DNA of 64,000 nucleotides, from positions 4,080,001-4,144,000 of the forward strand of contig BNHL01000001.1 in NCBI GenBank assembly GCA_015472025.1, written 5' to 3'. The notes beneath the pieces were generated by a model. The model did no database searches and had not been told where the DNA came from. It worked only from the letters and a program-made list of their open reading frames with translations. The stretch is from Cytophagales bacterium WSM2-2 (GTDB taxonomy: Bacteria > Bacteroidota > Bacteroidia > Cytophagales > Cyclobacteriaceae). The position numbers were made by a program, and so were the translations under genes. Below are positions 8,038 through 17,384 of the stretch, in pieces (position 1 is the first letter of the stretch; every line of letters begins with the position of its first letter).

Positions 8038-10059
8038 TTAATTCAGATCTTTCTCTTCCAACAACCGGGTGATCACCAGCGATCTGGCGCTATTCTGCTT
8101 TCCGGCTGAAGAAAACTTGTCTCCAAGGGATACTTCTAAGTGGTAGTCGATATCTTTAACCTGTTGCTTATCACCAAAAGAATCATTTCCCACCGGCAAC
8201 ACCACAGTAAACGTAGAACCTGCTCCCGCTTTGCTTTGTACGGTAATGCTGCCCTTGCAGACATTAACCAGCTCTTTCACCAATGAAAGCCCCAACCCGG
8301 TACCCTCGTGCTGATGATGACGATGCTGTTTCATCTGATAGAAAGGGGAGAAGATATGCGTTTGCTCGCTTTCCGGTATTCCCGGTCCTGAATCGGTCAC
8401 AGCGATGGAAACAGAATCATTGTCTGAAGAAACCAACAGCGTAATGTGTCCATCGGATGGAGTGAACTTAAATGCATTCACAAGAATATTCATTATTATT
8501 TTCTCCACTTTATCATGATCAAACCAGTGAGGACCTTCATCCAGCATGATCCTTTTTACGAAGTCAATTTTCCACTGGGCTGCCAGAAGTTCAAAAGAGC
8601 CCGCAATCTCCATAAGGAACAGCTTCAGGTTGCCTTGCATCACGAGCAAAGGCATGTTGCCTGACTCTGCACGCGAAATATCCAGCAGTTGATTTACCAG
8701 TTCGAGCATCCGGTTGGCATTGCGTCTGGCCAATTGCAAATCTTCCCTGTTGTCAGGCTCAATTTCTTTTTCAAGTACATGCTCAATAGGCGCCAGGATC
8801 AGTGTCAGTGGAGTCCGAAGTTCGTGCGACACATTGTTGAAGAAACTTGTCTTTAAACGATCTGCCTGTCTCAGATTTTCATTCAGTCGTTGTTGCAATT
8901 CCAGGTGTTCAGCAGTTCTCCTCGCTCTTGACAGCAGTAACCGGTAAGTGAAAAAAGATAATCCGATTATCAGCGCCACACCCACAATCAGGATATTCCG
9001 CCAGATAGTTTCAATTTGTTTTTCCTGTTCCAGTATCAGGATTTCCTGCTCCTTTTTTTCCAATTTATATTTTGATTCCAACTCCACAATTTGCCGCGAC
9101 TTGGATGTATTCGACAAGCTGTCACGCTCGGCATAGTATCTTTTCATATACTCCATGGCTTCGGCTGGCTTACCTTGCTGCTCCCGCAATTGCATCATTC
9201 CTGCGTAGGCCGAACGGAGTGTTCTTCGCAAACCAAGTTCATGCCCCAGCTGCAGTGCACGTGTAAAATATTCTTCCGCTTTTTTGTAATCGCCTTCCTT
9301 GAAAACGGCTAGTCCCATAATAGAAGAGATGGAAGACTCTGCTGTTTTGTTTCCCGTTTCCTGTGACAGACGTAGTGCGTTATCAAAACATACAAATGCC
9401 GTGTCCCTGTTTGTCTTCAGGTAACATTCGCCAATATTGGAAATGATCCTTGGAAAATTAATTTTTGGGATCGAATGCTGAGAGGCCACCTGCAATGCTC
9501 TCTTATATGATGTCAAAGCAGCTGCGGTATTTCTGTCAACAGTAGCAAGGACTCCCATCCAGTTGTAAAAACTTGAAATATGAATCCAGCTTTCTGTTTT
9601 CAGAAGAATTTCACCTGCTCGCTTTACATAGTCTTTTGATTTTGCTTTTTCCCCGAGGTCAAGGTAGGCACGACTCAGGTTTAAGTAACATTCGGCTACC
9701 AGGATTGGTTTGTTTTCCTTCTCTGCAATTTTTTCTGATTCCAAAGCGATCTGTATGGCCAGGTCATTGTCGCCCAACGCCCAATAGCAAAAACTCTTTA
9801 CGTTGCTGGCTGCGGCTATCCCTTTGTTGTAGTTTAATGCCCTGGAGATTTGCAATGCCTGATCGGCTTGTTGGAGGGCCTGGTAGTAATCGCGCCACAA
9901 GTACAGAGTGCCCAGGTCGACAAGCAGATTCACTTTGACGGTATCGTTCACATCATGATGCTGAATGAGCGTGGAAAGACTGTCGAACGACCGGTTTTGC
10001 GCAAATGCGATGGACTCGCAGAGTAACAAAATGCTAAGGATCACGAATCTCATACACAT
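8038..10059 (-). CDS. TPR-containing membrane sensor histidine kinase
   Basis: This 673-residue inner-membrane kinase starts with a signal peptide. A periplasmic array of TPR-like helices follows (about residues 40-320, with repeats such as YYQALQQADQALQ and YKKAEEYFTRALQ), then a coiled coil and one membrane segment (about 355-376). The cytoplasmic part has the HisKA H box at His412 (NNVSHELRTPLT), an N box (ILVNAFKFTPSDG), and the G boxes DSGPGIP and GTGLGLSLV. It lacks a receiver domain, and no response regulator gene is adjacent, so its partner is elsewhere. The ATG at 10059 lies beside a promoter-like box, so the second ATG (10053) may be the real start. The stimulus is unknown; TPR kinases of this kind may sense protein partners. 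Confidence 0.88.
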   Translation of the reverse strand: MCMRFVILSILLLCESIAFAQNRSFDSLSTLIQHHDVNDTVKVNLLVDLGTLYLWRDYYQALQQADQALQISRALNYNKGIAAASNVKSFCYWALGDNDLAIQIALESEKIAEKENKPILVAECYLNLSRAYLDLGEKAKSKDYVKRAGEILLKTESWIHISSFYNWMGVLATVDRNTAAALTSYKRALQVASQHSIPKINFPRIISNIGECYLKTNRDTAFVCFDNALRLSQETGNKTAESSISSIMGLAVFKEGDYKKAEEYFTRALQLGHELGLRRTLRSAYAGMMQLREQQGKPAEAMEYMKRYYAERDSLSNTSKSRQIVELESKYKLEKKEQEILILEQEKQIETIWRNILIVGVALIIGLSFFTYRLLLSRARRTAEHLELQQRLNENLRQADRLKTSFFNNVSHELRTPLTLILAPIEHVLEKEIEPDNREDLQLARRNANRMLELVNQLLDISRAESGNMPLLVMQGNLKLFLMEIAGSFELLAAQWKIDFVKRIMLDEGPHWFDHDKVEKIIMNILVNAFKFTPSDGHITLLVSSDNDSVSIAVTDSGPGIPESEQTHIFSPFYQMKQHRHHQHEGTGLGLSLVKELVNVCKGSITVQSKAGAGSTFTVVLPVGNDSFGDKQQVKDIDYHLEVSLGDKFSSAGKQNSARSLVITRLLEEKDLN

Positions 10060-10090
10060 TAAAGATAACCGATCTGCTGTGGTACTACAA
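10060..10090 (-). promoter_or_regulatory. Candidate promoter of the TPR kinase, near-leaderless
   Basis: On the minus strand TTG (10088-10090) is followed after 20 bases by TATCTTTA (10060-10067). This is one base from the TAnnTTTG element, with near-normal spacing to a -33 TTG. The box abuts the first ATG of the kinase, so transcription would begin near the second ATG at 10053. Confidence 0.4.
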
Positions 10091-10272
10091 TGGTAATTTT
10101 GAAGGGAATATCATGATTCTAGTTCCATCTTGTTTTGTATAAGACAGAATTGTGAAGAAATTAACCAGTCGTGACAGGAGAGTGGTTTACGTATTATAGG
10201 AATCATGGATTTCAGAACCCAGGGGTTGAGAAAGAACTAATATGGAAGAACTCGGATTGTAGAGTTAAAATG

Positions 10273-10971
10273 CTAGCGCGTTTTACCAATAAGTAAGTAG
10301 CCCACCTTGAAGCCTAGTGAAATATGAATCCTGTTAAAATCGGCTTCGGTGGTATAGGGAGGACCGATGAAGCCCCATTCATTCACCCTATGGAAAGAAG
10401 GGTCGGGGGTTGCACCAACGGGGTCATGATGAACCTGCACATTTCTTATTCCAATACCTGAAAAGAGATCAGCGATAAATCTTCCGGCATATACGTAGTA
10501 GCCTGCCTTTAAACAAATACCATGTACGCTGTAAGAAACGCGATCACTGTCAAAATGAAATGGATAGCCATTACCGTCAACAAAACCATTATTCTGATCT
10601 GAAAAATTCTCCTGTACTTTAAAATATTCGAACCCCAAATACCCCTTTAGCTCCTTTATAGGATTGCTAGGAATGGGAATAAAGTATTTCAATTCAGTTC
10701 TGATCTTGTGGAAACTCCAGTAACTCGTGCCATGACGGCCACCCAATAGTGAGTGATATAAGGGAGCTCCGTAATCCAATTCCAAACCAAATCGATTGAT
10801 CTGATATTCGGCACCCACTTGCAAAGTTGGCAAAGTGAGATCAAGCGCACTTTGCGGAGATACTTTTATAATAATACTATGCCCCGCTAGACTACCCTGA
10901 CTCTTTCCCTGCCCGGGTAAAAAAATAAAGTAAGTAAAAGATAAAAAAAATGCGAAGTACATTTTAGGCAT
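10273..10971 (-). CDS. Predicted outer-membrane beta-barrel-like protein
   Basis: This 232-residue protein has an N-terminal signal peptide (to about residue 24) and alternating hydrophobic and polar beta strands to the end. Strands such as FGLELDYGAPLYHSLL, RTELKYFIPI and LGFKVGYLLIGK resemble small outer-membrane barrels of the DUF3575 or OmpW type. The last strand ends in a basic Lys-Thr-Arg rather than the usual aromatic residue, so placement in the membrane is not certain. It stands alone, with no operon partner. The function is unknown. The distance to the kinase gene downstream on the same strand is 213 bases, so cotranscription is unlikely. Confidence 0.6.
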   Translation of the reverse strand: MPKMYFAFFLSFTYFIFLPGQGKSQGSLAGHSIIIKVSPQSALDLTLPTLQVGAEYQINRFGLELDYGAPLYHSLLGGRHGTSYWSFHKIRTELKYFIPIPSNPIKELKGYLGFEYFKVQENFSDQNNGFVDGNGYPFHFDSDRVSYSVHGICLKAGYYVYAGRFIADLFSGIGIRNVQVHHDPVGATPDPSFHRVNEWGFIGPPYTTEADFNRIHISLGFKVGYLLIGKTR

Positions 10972-11214
10972 AGATACTTGATTTTAGGAGAAGAGAATTT
11001 ATTTAGAATTGAAATGGATACCAGTCTGATCAGTGGTCGTAACCCTCTAGCTTTAGGTATTCAGTATACTTTTTTTTCTTTCAACGCGTAAGGGTTTTAC
11101 TCCCGGCCAGTGTCTTCTATTTCTATGTTTTTCATAAGGCATCACCTACAGACATATTGATTGAAGAACAGCGGTATCGTTAAAGGTTTATGCCTCTATC
11201 CCTATCTTTATCAA

Positions 11215-12045
11215 ATGATTATTCATCTTGTTGACGGCACCTATGAATTGTTCCGGCATTTTTACGGTCAGCGCAGTTTTAATAAGGGCAAAGACAAACC
11301 CTTCGGTGCAGCTGTAGGCGTCCTCAACGGAATACTTCAGATGATTGAAGAAGGCGCCACGCACATCGGGGTGGCGACAGATCATGTCATTGAATCCTTT
11401 CGCAACGACTTATGGGCCGACTACAAGACCGGGGAGGGGATCGACCGCGTCTTACATAAACAATTTCATCCGTTGGAAAATGCATTGACCGCTATGGGTG
11501 TTGTCGTGTGGCCAATGATCGACCTGGAAGCAGACGATGCGTTGGCTTCAGCAGCGCACCTGGCAGCGGCTGACCCACGAGTGGAGAAAGTTTGCATCTG
11601 GACTCCGGATAAAGACCTGGCACAATCGGTGCGTGAAGACCGAATCGTTCAGATTGACCGGAGGGCGAAAGTGATCAGAGATGAAGCCGGAGTTAAAAAG
11701 AAATTTGGTGTAAGCCCGAAGCTCATCCCGGACTTCCTTGCCCTCGTTGGCGACAGCGCAGACGGCTATCCGGGTATTGCGGGCATCGGCAAAACGGGTG
11801 CAGCAAATCTTTTGAACCAATACGGACCGATAGAATCATTTCCGAAGGAAGTGTTGGAAGGGCAGCTGAAGCAAGCATTACTTTTCAAAAGACTGGCGAC
11901 CTTACGCACCGATGCAAAGCTGTTTAAAAATGTTGACGAGCTCCGGTGGCGCGGGCCAACATCAGGCTTCAACGCGATTACTTCAAAAATGGGAGCAGAA
12001 AAATTATTGGAGCGGGCAAACGAGGCAGCGAAATTAATGCAGTAG
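11215..12045 (+). CDS. 5'-3' exonuclease, DNA polymerase I N-terminal domain family
   Basis: This 276-residue nuclease is free-standing and lacks a polymerase domain. It should act on 5' flaps or single-stranded ends using two metal ions. It shows HLVDGTYELFRHFYG at the N terminus, acidic clusters DLEADDALAS and TPDKDLAQ, and a helix-hairpin-helix after LVGDSADGYPGI (GIGKTGAANLL), in the order of the Pol I exonuclease domain. The frame is open from 11161, but the ATG at 11215 puts the first beta strand at the N terminus, as in the family, so I chose it. A decayed lipoprotein tail begins immediately after its TAG, in the same frame (12046-12123). Confidence 0.85.
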   Translation: MIIHLVDGTYELFRHFYGQRSFNKGKDKPFGAAVGVLNGILQMIEEGATHIGVATDHVIESFRNDLWADYKTGEGIDRVLHKQFHPLENALTAMGVVVWPMIDLEADDALASAAHLAAADPRVEKVCIWTPDKDLAQSVREDRIVQIDRRAKVIRDEAGVKKKFGVSPKLIPDFLALVGDSADGYPGIAGIGKTGAANLLNQYGPIESFPKEVLEGQLKQALLFKRLATLRTDAKLFKNVDELRWRGPTSGFNAITSKMGAEKLLERANEAAKLMQ

Positions 12046-12123
12046 TTCCAGGCTTATTCTAAACATGATGGCTTGGTTGGGTTTAAGGATAAAGACGACA
12101 AAATCTGGACACGCGTCTTTTAA
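12046..12123 (+). pseudogene. Remnant 3' end of a lipoprotein gene (family of 31642-32205)
   Basis: Directly after the exonuclease stop, the frame reads FQAYSKHDGLVGFKDKDDK, then IWTRVF and TAA. This matches the last 25 residues of the intact lipoprotein at 31642-32205, which end SKRDGLVGFKDKNDK, TWTRIL. No upstream part of that gene is present here. It is a decayed fragment, and a second one is at 18229-18298. Confidence 0.7.
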
Positions 12124-12209
12124 AGACCGTTCCTGATTTCTCAAGATTCAGGGATGGGGTGTCAGTGAAAAATGTTGTAAGTTTATTTCACTGCTAAACC
12201 CCACCGATT

Positions 12210-12755
12210 ATGAATCATCCATTCCGTGTGTTAGTTGTCGTTACAGCACTCAGTTTCACCGCCCCGACATTTTCCGCGGATGCCCAGGCAGGGCACAAAG
12301 AAAAAATGGTTGCAGCATGGGAGAGGGCAAAAGTATATACCAAAGAATACCTTGACGCGGCCACACAGGAAGTATATGATTTCAAGCCTACTCCGGAGAT
12401 GCGAAGTTTTGCAGAACAGATGCATCACCTGGCAGTCGACAATTATAAAATTGTAACGGAAGCAGTCAATGGAGTGATGACCCCGTCTAACTATAAGGAC
12501 ATAGAGAAAACACAATTCAAGACCAAAGCTGAAGTGACGGAAGCAGTGCTGCAGAGTTATGACTTTGTCATAGCAGTTGTCAAAAGTATGGATAACTCCA
12601 GGCTCAATGATCCGGTGAAAATGTTCAATCGGTGGGAGACAACCGTTGAAGACGGACTGGCCAAGGCTTTTGAACATCAAACCCACCACCGTGGTCAGAC
12701 TACGGTTTATCTTCGGCTGAAAGGAACAACCCCACCTTCAGAAAAATTATTCTGA
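12210..12755 (+). CDS. Exported DinB-like four-helix protein
   Basis: This 181-residue protein has a DinB/YfiT-type four-helix fold: a helix with AEQMHHLAVDN, and a C-terminal HQTHHRGQTTVYLRL motif. These histidines are the metal ligands of the family. A signal peptide (to about residue 24, FTAPTFSADAQA) is present, which is unusual for DinB proteins but known among Bacteroidota and Acidobacteria. The enzymatic activity is unknown; related metal-binding DinB proteins include thiol-dependent transferases. It stands alone 87 bases downstream of the lipoprotein remnant. The ATG start is the only one that gives a signal peptide. Confidence 0.82.
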   Translation: MNHPFRVLVVVTALSFTAPTFSADAQAGHKEKMVAAWERAKVYTKEYLDAATQEVYDFKPTPEMRSFAEQMHHLAVDNYKIVTEAVNGVMTPSNYKDIEKTQFKTKAEVTEAVLQSYDFVIAVVKSMDNSRLNDPVKMFNRWETTVEDGLAKAFEHQTHHRGQTTVYLRLKGTTPPSEKLF

Positions 12756-12811
12756 GGATTCTCCACTAGTAAAACCACTTTCAAAATCACGAGAAATCGT
12801 AATTTCGCTTA

Positions 12812-13333
12812 ATGAAAACGTTCTATCCCTCTACCCGAAATGGATTCCTATTCGTTTTTCTCGTATTAATAGTAATGTCTTGTTCGGGTAATCTGACCTC
12901 GCAAAGCGGTAAGAAGGGATGGACCGAAGAGTCAATCAAAAAATACCTTGACGACAACGCAGGTAAGCTTGATCCGGTGGAAGGGATTTATTCGATAAGT
13001 TCTGAAAAAACAGACAAGGTGCTATCCAAATTCATTCCTGCTACAAGAAAGTCCAATGACTATGCGAGAGTTGCTATACTCAGGAATACTGAGGGGTTCA
13101 CTCCGGAATTTGTCGAGCTGATACTCGAAGGACTTAATATGCCTAAATACACTAAAACAGCTGAATTCACGCGAATTCAAAAAAGCTTTACCTATTTATC
13201 CAAGCAACTTGATAATGGTGTGGGTACGAGCTATTCTTTTGCTTTAGACGAAGCCACAGGATCAATGGACGGCTATAAGAAAAGTGATACCACCTCAAAA
13301 CTGCTATACCTAAAGCTGTATCCAGTGAAATAG
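12812..13333 (+). CDS. Hypothetical lipoprotein
   Basis: This 173-residue protein has a lipoprotein signal with the lipobox near LIVMSCSGN (Cys24). Mature residues include WTEESIKKYLDDN and KLDPVEGIYSIS, which I have seen only in unnamed Bacteroidota proteins, and a C-terminal beta-rich part ending LLYLKLYPVK. No catalytic motif is visible. It lies 56 bases downstream of the DinB-like gene on the same strand, so the two could share a transcript. The function is unknown. Confidence 0.6.
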   Translation: MKTFYPSTRNGFLFVFLVLIVMSCSGNLTSQSGKKGWTEESIKKYLDDNAGKLDPVEGIYSISSEKTDKVLSKFIPATRKSNDYARVAILRNTEGFTPEFVELILEGLNMPKYTKTAEFTRIQKSFTYLSKQLDNGVGTSYSFALDEATGSMDGYKKSDTTSKLLYLKLYPVK

Positions 13334-13599
13334 CAAACCCGGTTGTTTGTTATTGTTGGGCGATCGGCACCGCTACAACTTGTGGTAGAGGCGTCTCAAT
13401 TTTGGGTAATCTCGGGTCTAACTGTTATCATCGGATTGTTCCCCGATCTCTGATGAATAACTTTGACTACGGAAACCCCAATGGTTAAAATGAGTGATGA
13501 GTGTGAAAATTTGAAGCTTTGCCGGCCATATGTGTCTTGTAGGCAAAGGTTAGTTTCAGCTTTAAATTCATTAAATTGACCTAACTATAGTATTTCAAA

Positions 13600-15654
13600 A
13601 TGAAGGGCTGGCTTGCAATCATCATTTGTTGGATGTCCTGTACTGGTTTTGCACAAAATCAGGATGGGATTGATAGCCTGAAAGCCAAACTCAGAACACA
13701 GCCGTATGATACTAACCGGGTGCTGCTGCTGTGTATTATCACACAAAAATATTATGATATCAATTGGGATAGCGCAAACTACCTGGCTACCCAGGCCCTT
13801 CAGTTGTCTCAGCAATTGAGCTACAAAAGAGGAATTGCCTGGGCCGACTTGCGATTGGGAGGTGTGAGCTCAATACGTGGAGACTTTCCTGCAGCAATTT
13901 CCTATTTCCAGAAAAGTATACAGCTAGCCGACTCCCTTCAGGACTATGAGATCGTTGGCCGGGGACTCGACAATATCGGGTATTGCATGTACAAGCTGGA
14001 AGACTACTATCGCGCGATAGCGTATTACAAGCGTGCTCTCACTTGCACACAGAAATCAGCAAGCCTCGAACCCCTAACCGTTGTCTTCCACATCGACATA
14101 GCTATGGCCAATCTGGCCAGCAAGAACTTAATTGAGGCCGAGAAATCTTTGGTAAGAGCAGCTACCTGGAAACAGGAAAAAAATCCCCGGTATTCATTGA
14201 TGCTTAATTTGTTTGGCTCCCTGCGTATTGAACAAAAAAGATATGCCGAGGCCGACAGTATTCTTCGCCTGGCTTGGGGGCAAATAGAGAAATTGGAAAA
14301 CGTCAGTGATAGAGCAGATAACCGGTATTATTTTACCAGGCTAAAACTGGCGCAAGACGAAATACAAACAGCCTATCGATACGCCTTAGAGGCACGCGAC
14401 TACTACCAGGTGATGGGGCGCACTATTGACCTGGAGAGTATATACTCCTTACTCTCGGCCATTGAAGCCAAACGAGGCCGAATTCAACAATCTCTGGACT
14501 ATCTTTTATTGAGCAACAAGCTGCGCGATTCGATACAAAACGGCAGGGCAAGAAACAGTGCGTTATTATTTGAGCAGAGAGAGCAGGAAAAACAGGCTTT
14601 GGCAGATCAGCAGGAAAAAATACTACAACAAGCAGAAAAACGCAATCAACAGATCATCTGGATCAGCTCGATCTTAATTTTAGGAAGTGCTGCCTCAGGG
14701 TTATTAATAGCCATGCGGCAGAAGCAACGCTCTAATCAGAAACTGCTGGACCTGAACGAAGAACTAACAACCAAAGATGAGAACCTGGAGCTGGCAAATG
14801 AAGCATTGCGGCATCAGCAAGAGAAAATCGCATCTCAACTGGAGGTGATTGCCGACAGGAACAACAAATTACAAGAAGCCAATGAGTTGATTGCAGTGCA
14901 GAATGAAAAAATAAATCAAGAGAATGAAAATCTGGAGAAGGCAGTTAAAGAAAGGACCAATGAGTTGGTGGAGTACAATCAGCAGTTAGAGCAATATTCA
15001 TTTGTGACAGCTCATAACTTACGAGGTCCGGTAGCAAGAATTTTGGGACTTGGAAATGTTTTAAAGATAAGTGCGAATAATGTTGCCGAGCGTGAAGAAA
15101 TCATTGACCGAATGGTGGCAACCACCAATGAATTGGATACGGTAATCAATGATCTTAACAAGATACTGGAGGTAAGAAAGAATAACACCGATATGTATGA
15201 GACAGTGGATCTGTCGGCAGAACTACAACGGGTTAAAGAGAATTTAAGATCTGAGATAGAAAAGACGCAGGCCACGATACAGGAAGATTTTCATGCCGTT
15301 AAAAACCTTTATTCCATCCGACCCTATATCGATAGTATTTTATATAACCTGATCAGCAACGCCATCAAGTATAGAAATCCCGATCACCGCCCGGTGGTGG
15401 CCATTAAAACCAATATCCGAAATGACTTTGTCATATTGACGGTGGCAGATAACGGCCTCGGGTTTGATACAGAGGTCAACAAGAGCAAGCTCTTTCATCT
15501 CTACGCGCGGTTTCATAACCATGTGGAGGGACGTGGCATGGGTTTGTATTTGGTAAAAACTCAGGTGATGGCATTGAATGGCAAGATATCCATCAACAGC
15601 AAGCCGAGAGTAGGCACCGTGATTACGATAGTTTTCAAACAGAAGAAAGCTTAG
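13600..15654 (+). CDS. TPR sensor histidine kinase with long coiled coil
   Basis: This 684-residue kinase has a signal peptide, periplasmic TPR-like repeats (about residues 30-310), a membrane segment (about 352-372), a long coiled coil (about 375-465) and a kinase core. The phosphoacceptor is His472 in FVTAHNLRGPVARI, where the usual HELRTP is replaced by HNLRGP. The ATPase domain shows NLISNAIKYR, DNGLGFD and GRGMGLYLVKTQ. No receiver or regulator gene is adjacent. It shares the TPR-TM-kinase plan with 8038-10059, but its H box and coiled coil differ, so the two are not simple duplicates. The ligand is unknown. Confidence 0.87.
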   Translation: MKGWLAIIICWMSCTGFAQNQDGIDSLKAKLRTQPYDTNRVLLLCIITQKYYDINWDSANYLATQALQLSQQLSYKRGIAWADLRLGGVSSIRGDFPAAISYFQKSIQLADSLQDYEIVGRGLDNIGYCMYKLEDYYRAIAYYKRALTCTQKSASLEPLTVVFHIDIAMANLASKNLIEAEKSLVRAATWKQEKNPRYSLMLNLFGSLRIEQKRYAEADSILRLAWGQIEKLENVSDRADNRYYFTRLKLAQDEIQTAYRYALEARDYYQVMGRTIDLESIYSLLSAIEAKRGRIQQSLDYLLLSNKLRDSIQNGRARNSALLFEQREQEKQALADQQEKILQQAEKRNQQIIWISSILILGSAASGLLIAMRQKQRSNQKLLDLNEELTTKDENLELANEALRHQQEKIASQLEVIADRNNKLQEANELIAVQNEKINQENENLEKAVKERTNELVEYNQQLEQYSFVTAHNLRGPVARILGLGNVLKISANNVAEREEIIDRMVATTNELDTVINDLNKILEVRKNNTDMYETVDLSAELQRVKENLRSEIEKTQATIQEDFHAVKNLYSIRPYIDSILYNLISNAIKYRNPDHRPVVAIKTNIRNDFVILTVADNGLGFDTEVNKSKLFHLYARFHNHVEGRGMGLYLVKTQVMALNGKISINSKPRVGTVITIVFKQKKA

Positions 15655-15736
15655 TCTCCCTCAAAACAAAAAGTTGTTGGGTGACCCAAACGACCTCGGA
15701 CTACTTAATTAAAATTAACCGAATTTAAACAGAGGT

Positions 15737-16387
15737 TTAATCCTTCATACACCTTACCGAATACCCAAACTTGTTGCCTGCGATACCTCCCACAGTTACT
15801 CCGGGGTTAACGCCCAAAACAATAATCGCTGCGTTTACAGAAGTGTTTTTGGTAGAGGTCCAGTATTGACATCTGGTACCCTTGCCATTGAATTTCCCGT
15901 TCGATTCAGAACGAAGACCTCCGGGCAGTGCATTGAATCCGTAGTCATCTGTTCCGTTTCGGTCAGTGCCACCCACAGCTTCCCATCCTGATTTGCCTTT
16001 GAGCGGAGTGCCTGCCACATTCTTGCCGCCAGCCTGATCAAGCAAAGTGATCCATTCGGCTTTGGTAGGTACATGCCAGCCCTTTGGTGCGAGGCCCCTC
16101 GGATCGCCTACAGCGTACCAATTGTACAGCAGGCCATAAGTTTTACCGTTGTCGGTATTATTTTCATAGTAGCACCAGGCCGCGCGCATCTCGTTGCCGG
16201 CCTTCACCCATTCTTCATCCGACTGTGCCTGTTCAATTTTATCTCCGTTGGCAAAAGTGGTTACATCCAGATTTTTTACATCCCATGTCTGGGTGCCAAT
16301 TACGGTAGAAGTCTTTGCCGTCTGCGCAAGCAGACTACCCACAGCAAGAAGAGCAATGATGATAAATGAGCGACTGATCTTTTTCAT
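15737..16387 (-). CDS. Secreted protein with a FISUMP domain
   Basis: This 216-residue secreted protein carries a Fibrobacter succinogenes major paralogous domain (FISUMP), seen in the motifs IGTQTWDVKNLDVTTFANG, YGLLYNWYAVGDPRG, LAPKGWHVPTKAEW, FNALPGGLRS and a final YSVRCMKD. Such proteins are exported in Fibrobacterota and Bacteroidota, and their function is not known. The frame opens at 16414, but the internal ATG at 16387 gives a clean signal peptide (MKKISRSFIIIALLAVGSLL). A GAGGTGA stretch lies upstream of an alternative TTG start at 16414. It converges on the kinase gene 82 bases away. It has no operon partner. Confidence 0.82.
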   Translation of the reverse strand: MKKISRSFIIIALLAVGSLLAQTAKTSTVIGTQTWDVKNLDVTTFANGDKIEQAQSDEEWVKAGNEMRAAWCYYENNTDNGKTYGLLYNWYAVGDPRGLAPKGWHVPTKAEWITLLDQAGGKNVAGTPLKGKSGWEAVGGTDRNGTDDYGFNALPGGLRSESNGKFNGKGTRCQYWTSTKNTSVNAAIIVLGVNPGVTVGGIAGNKFGYSVRCMKD

Positions 16388-16512
16388 AAGAGCATGATTG
16401 AGTTTATTACTCAATTTATCACCTCAATGAGTATCGATCAGTGACAATCTGTAAAATCAGATATTTATACTAGTCGGGTGAAAGACCCGCTCAATCTCGG
16501 GTGGGCGAGGGA

Positions 16513-17259
16513 TTATATTTCTTTTAACCTGGGCTTTACTGTAGCGAAGAAAGCCTGATACTCATTTTTATATTCAGGTAAGGTGATTCTTGGAAAGCCA
16601 CAATTCCTGAAACAAATTCTTAGGTAGTTTATGAACGTGGTGTTGTGCGACTCTTCCAATAAAAGACCGTCAATACTTGGTTCTGTAGTTATTTGAATAG
16701 CATAGGCAGGCCCTCCGCTGATATTGTCTTTGTGTAAGTAATCTGCCGAGACTTCTAAAAAAGGATATTTATAGTGTTTTTGTAATCCGTCTTTCATGTC
16801 AGATGCCCAATATTCATTGGACACGTGTGACTGCAGGTCGTCAAGGCTTACTATTTGTATCAGGTCAGCGCATTGCCAAATGAAATCTTCGTTGGTGTCA
16901 TAATCCCAACCGAAGTTACAAGCACCAACTATCCTGTAAAACATCTTGAGCGAGAGCGGCACATACCCAAGGGGTCTTACATTTTGATCTAATTTGCTCA
17001 GTAGTTCTTCTGTGTTTTCCAGGGGTTTGATTAACGGCCGCTGAAAGTTGTATTCGAATTCAGTTTTAAACAGGTAGTCTATTTTTTTAAGCTCACCGTA
17101 AATTACTTCAAGGTTATAAGCAGTTCTTTCAAAAGTTTCTGTTAATACTTTTTGTATTTCGCTAAAATTTTCAGGCAAAAAAGCATCTTGTTTTAGGCTG
17201 TATATTTCTTCGTAAACTTTTTCAGTTTCTCCGCCAATGTACCTGTCGTAAAATGTCAT
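16513..17259 (-). CDS. Hypothetical protein, possible SMI1/KNR4-like (SUKH) fold
   Basis: This 248-residue soluble protein has no signal peptide. The segment GYVPLSLKMFYRIVGACNF, followed by an acidic stretch (DYDTNED), resembles the helix-turn of SUKH-superfamily proteins. That family includes many immunity proteins against toxins. The C-terminal region has DNISGGPAYAIQ and a Cys-containing RICFRNCGFPRI. I see no adjacent toxin gene, so an immunity role is inference only. The next gene downstream is 99 bases away (15737-16387) and unrelated. Confidence 0.5.
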   Translation of the reverse strand: MTFYDRYIGGETEKVYEEIYSLKQDAFLPENFSEIQKVLTETFERTAYNLEVIYGELKKIDYLFKTEFEYNFQRPLIKPLENTEELLSKLDQNVRPLGYVPLSLKMFYRIVGACNFGWDYDTNEDFIWQCADLIQIVSLDDLQSHVSNEYWASDMKDGLQKHYKYPFLEVSADYLHKDNISGGPAYAIQITTEPSIDGLLLEESHNTTFINYLRICFRNCGFPRITLPEYKNEYQAFFATVKPRLKEI

Positions 17260-17384
17260 GTGCTATCTGTTAGTCCCCATTTCTCATGGCTACAAGTTAG
17301 TAATTCGAAAATTTGGTTTGTGAGTTTTCCAGTAACAATGACTCATGAGTGCATCTTACCGGAGAAGAAAGGCAGGGCGGGGGC

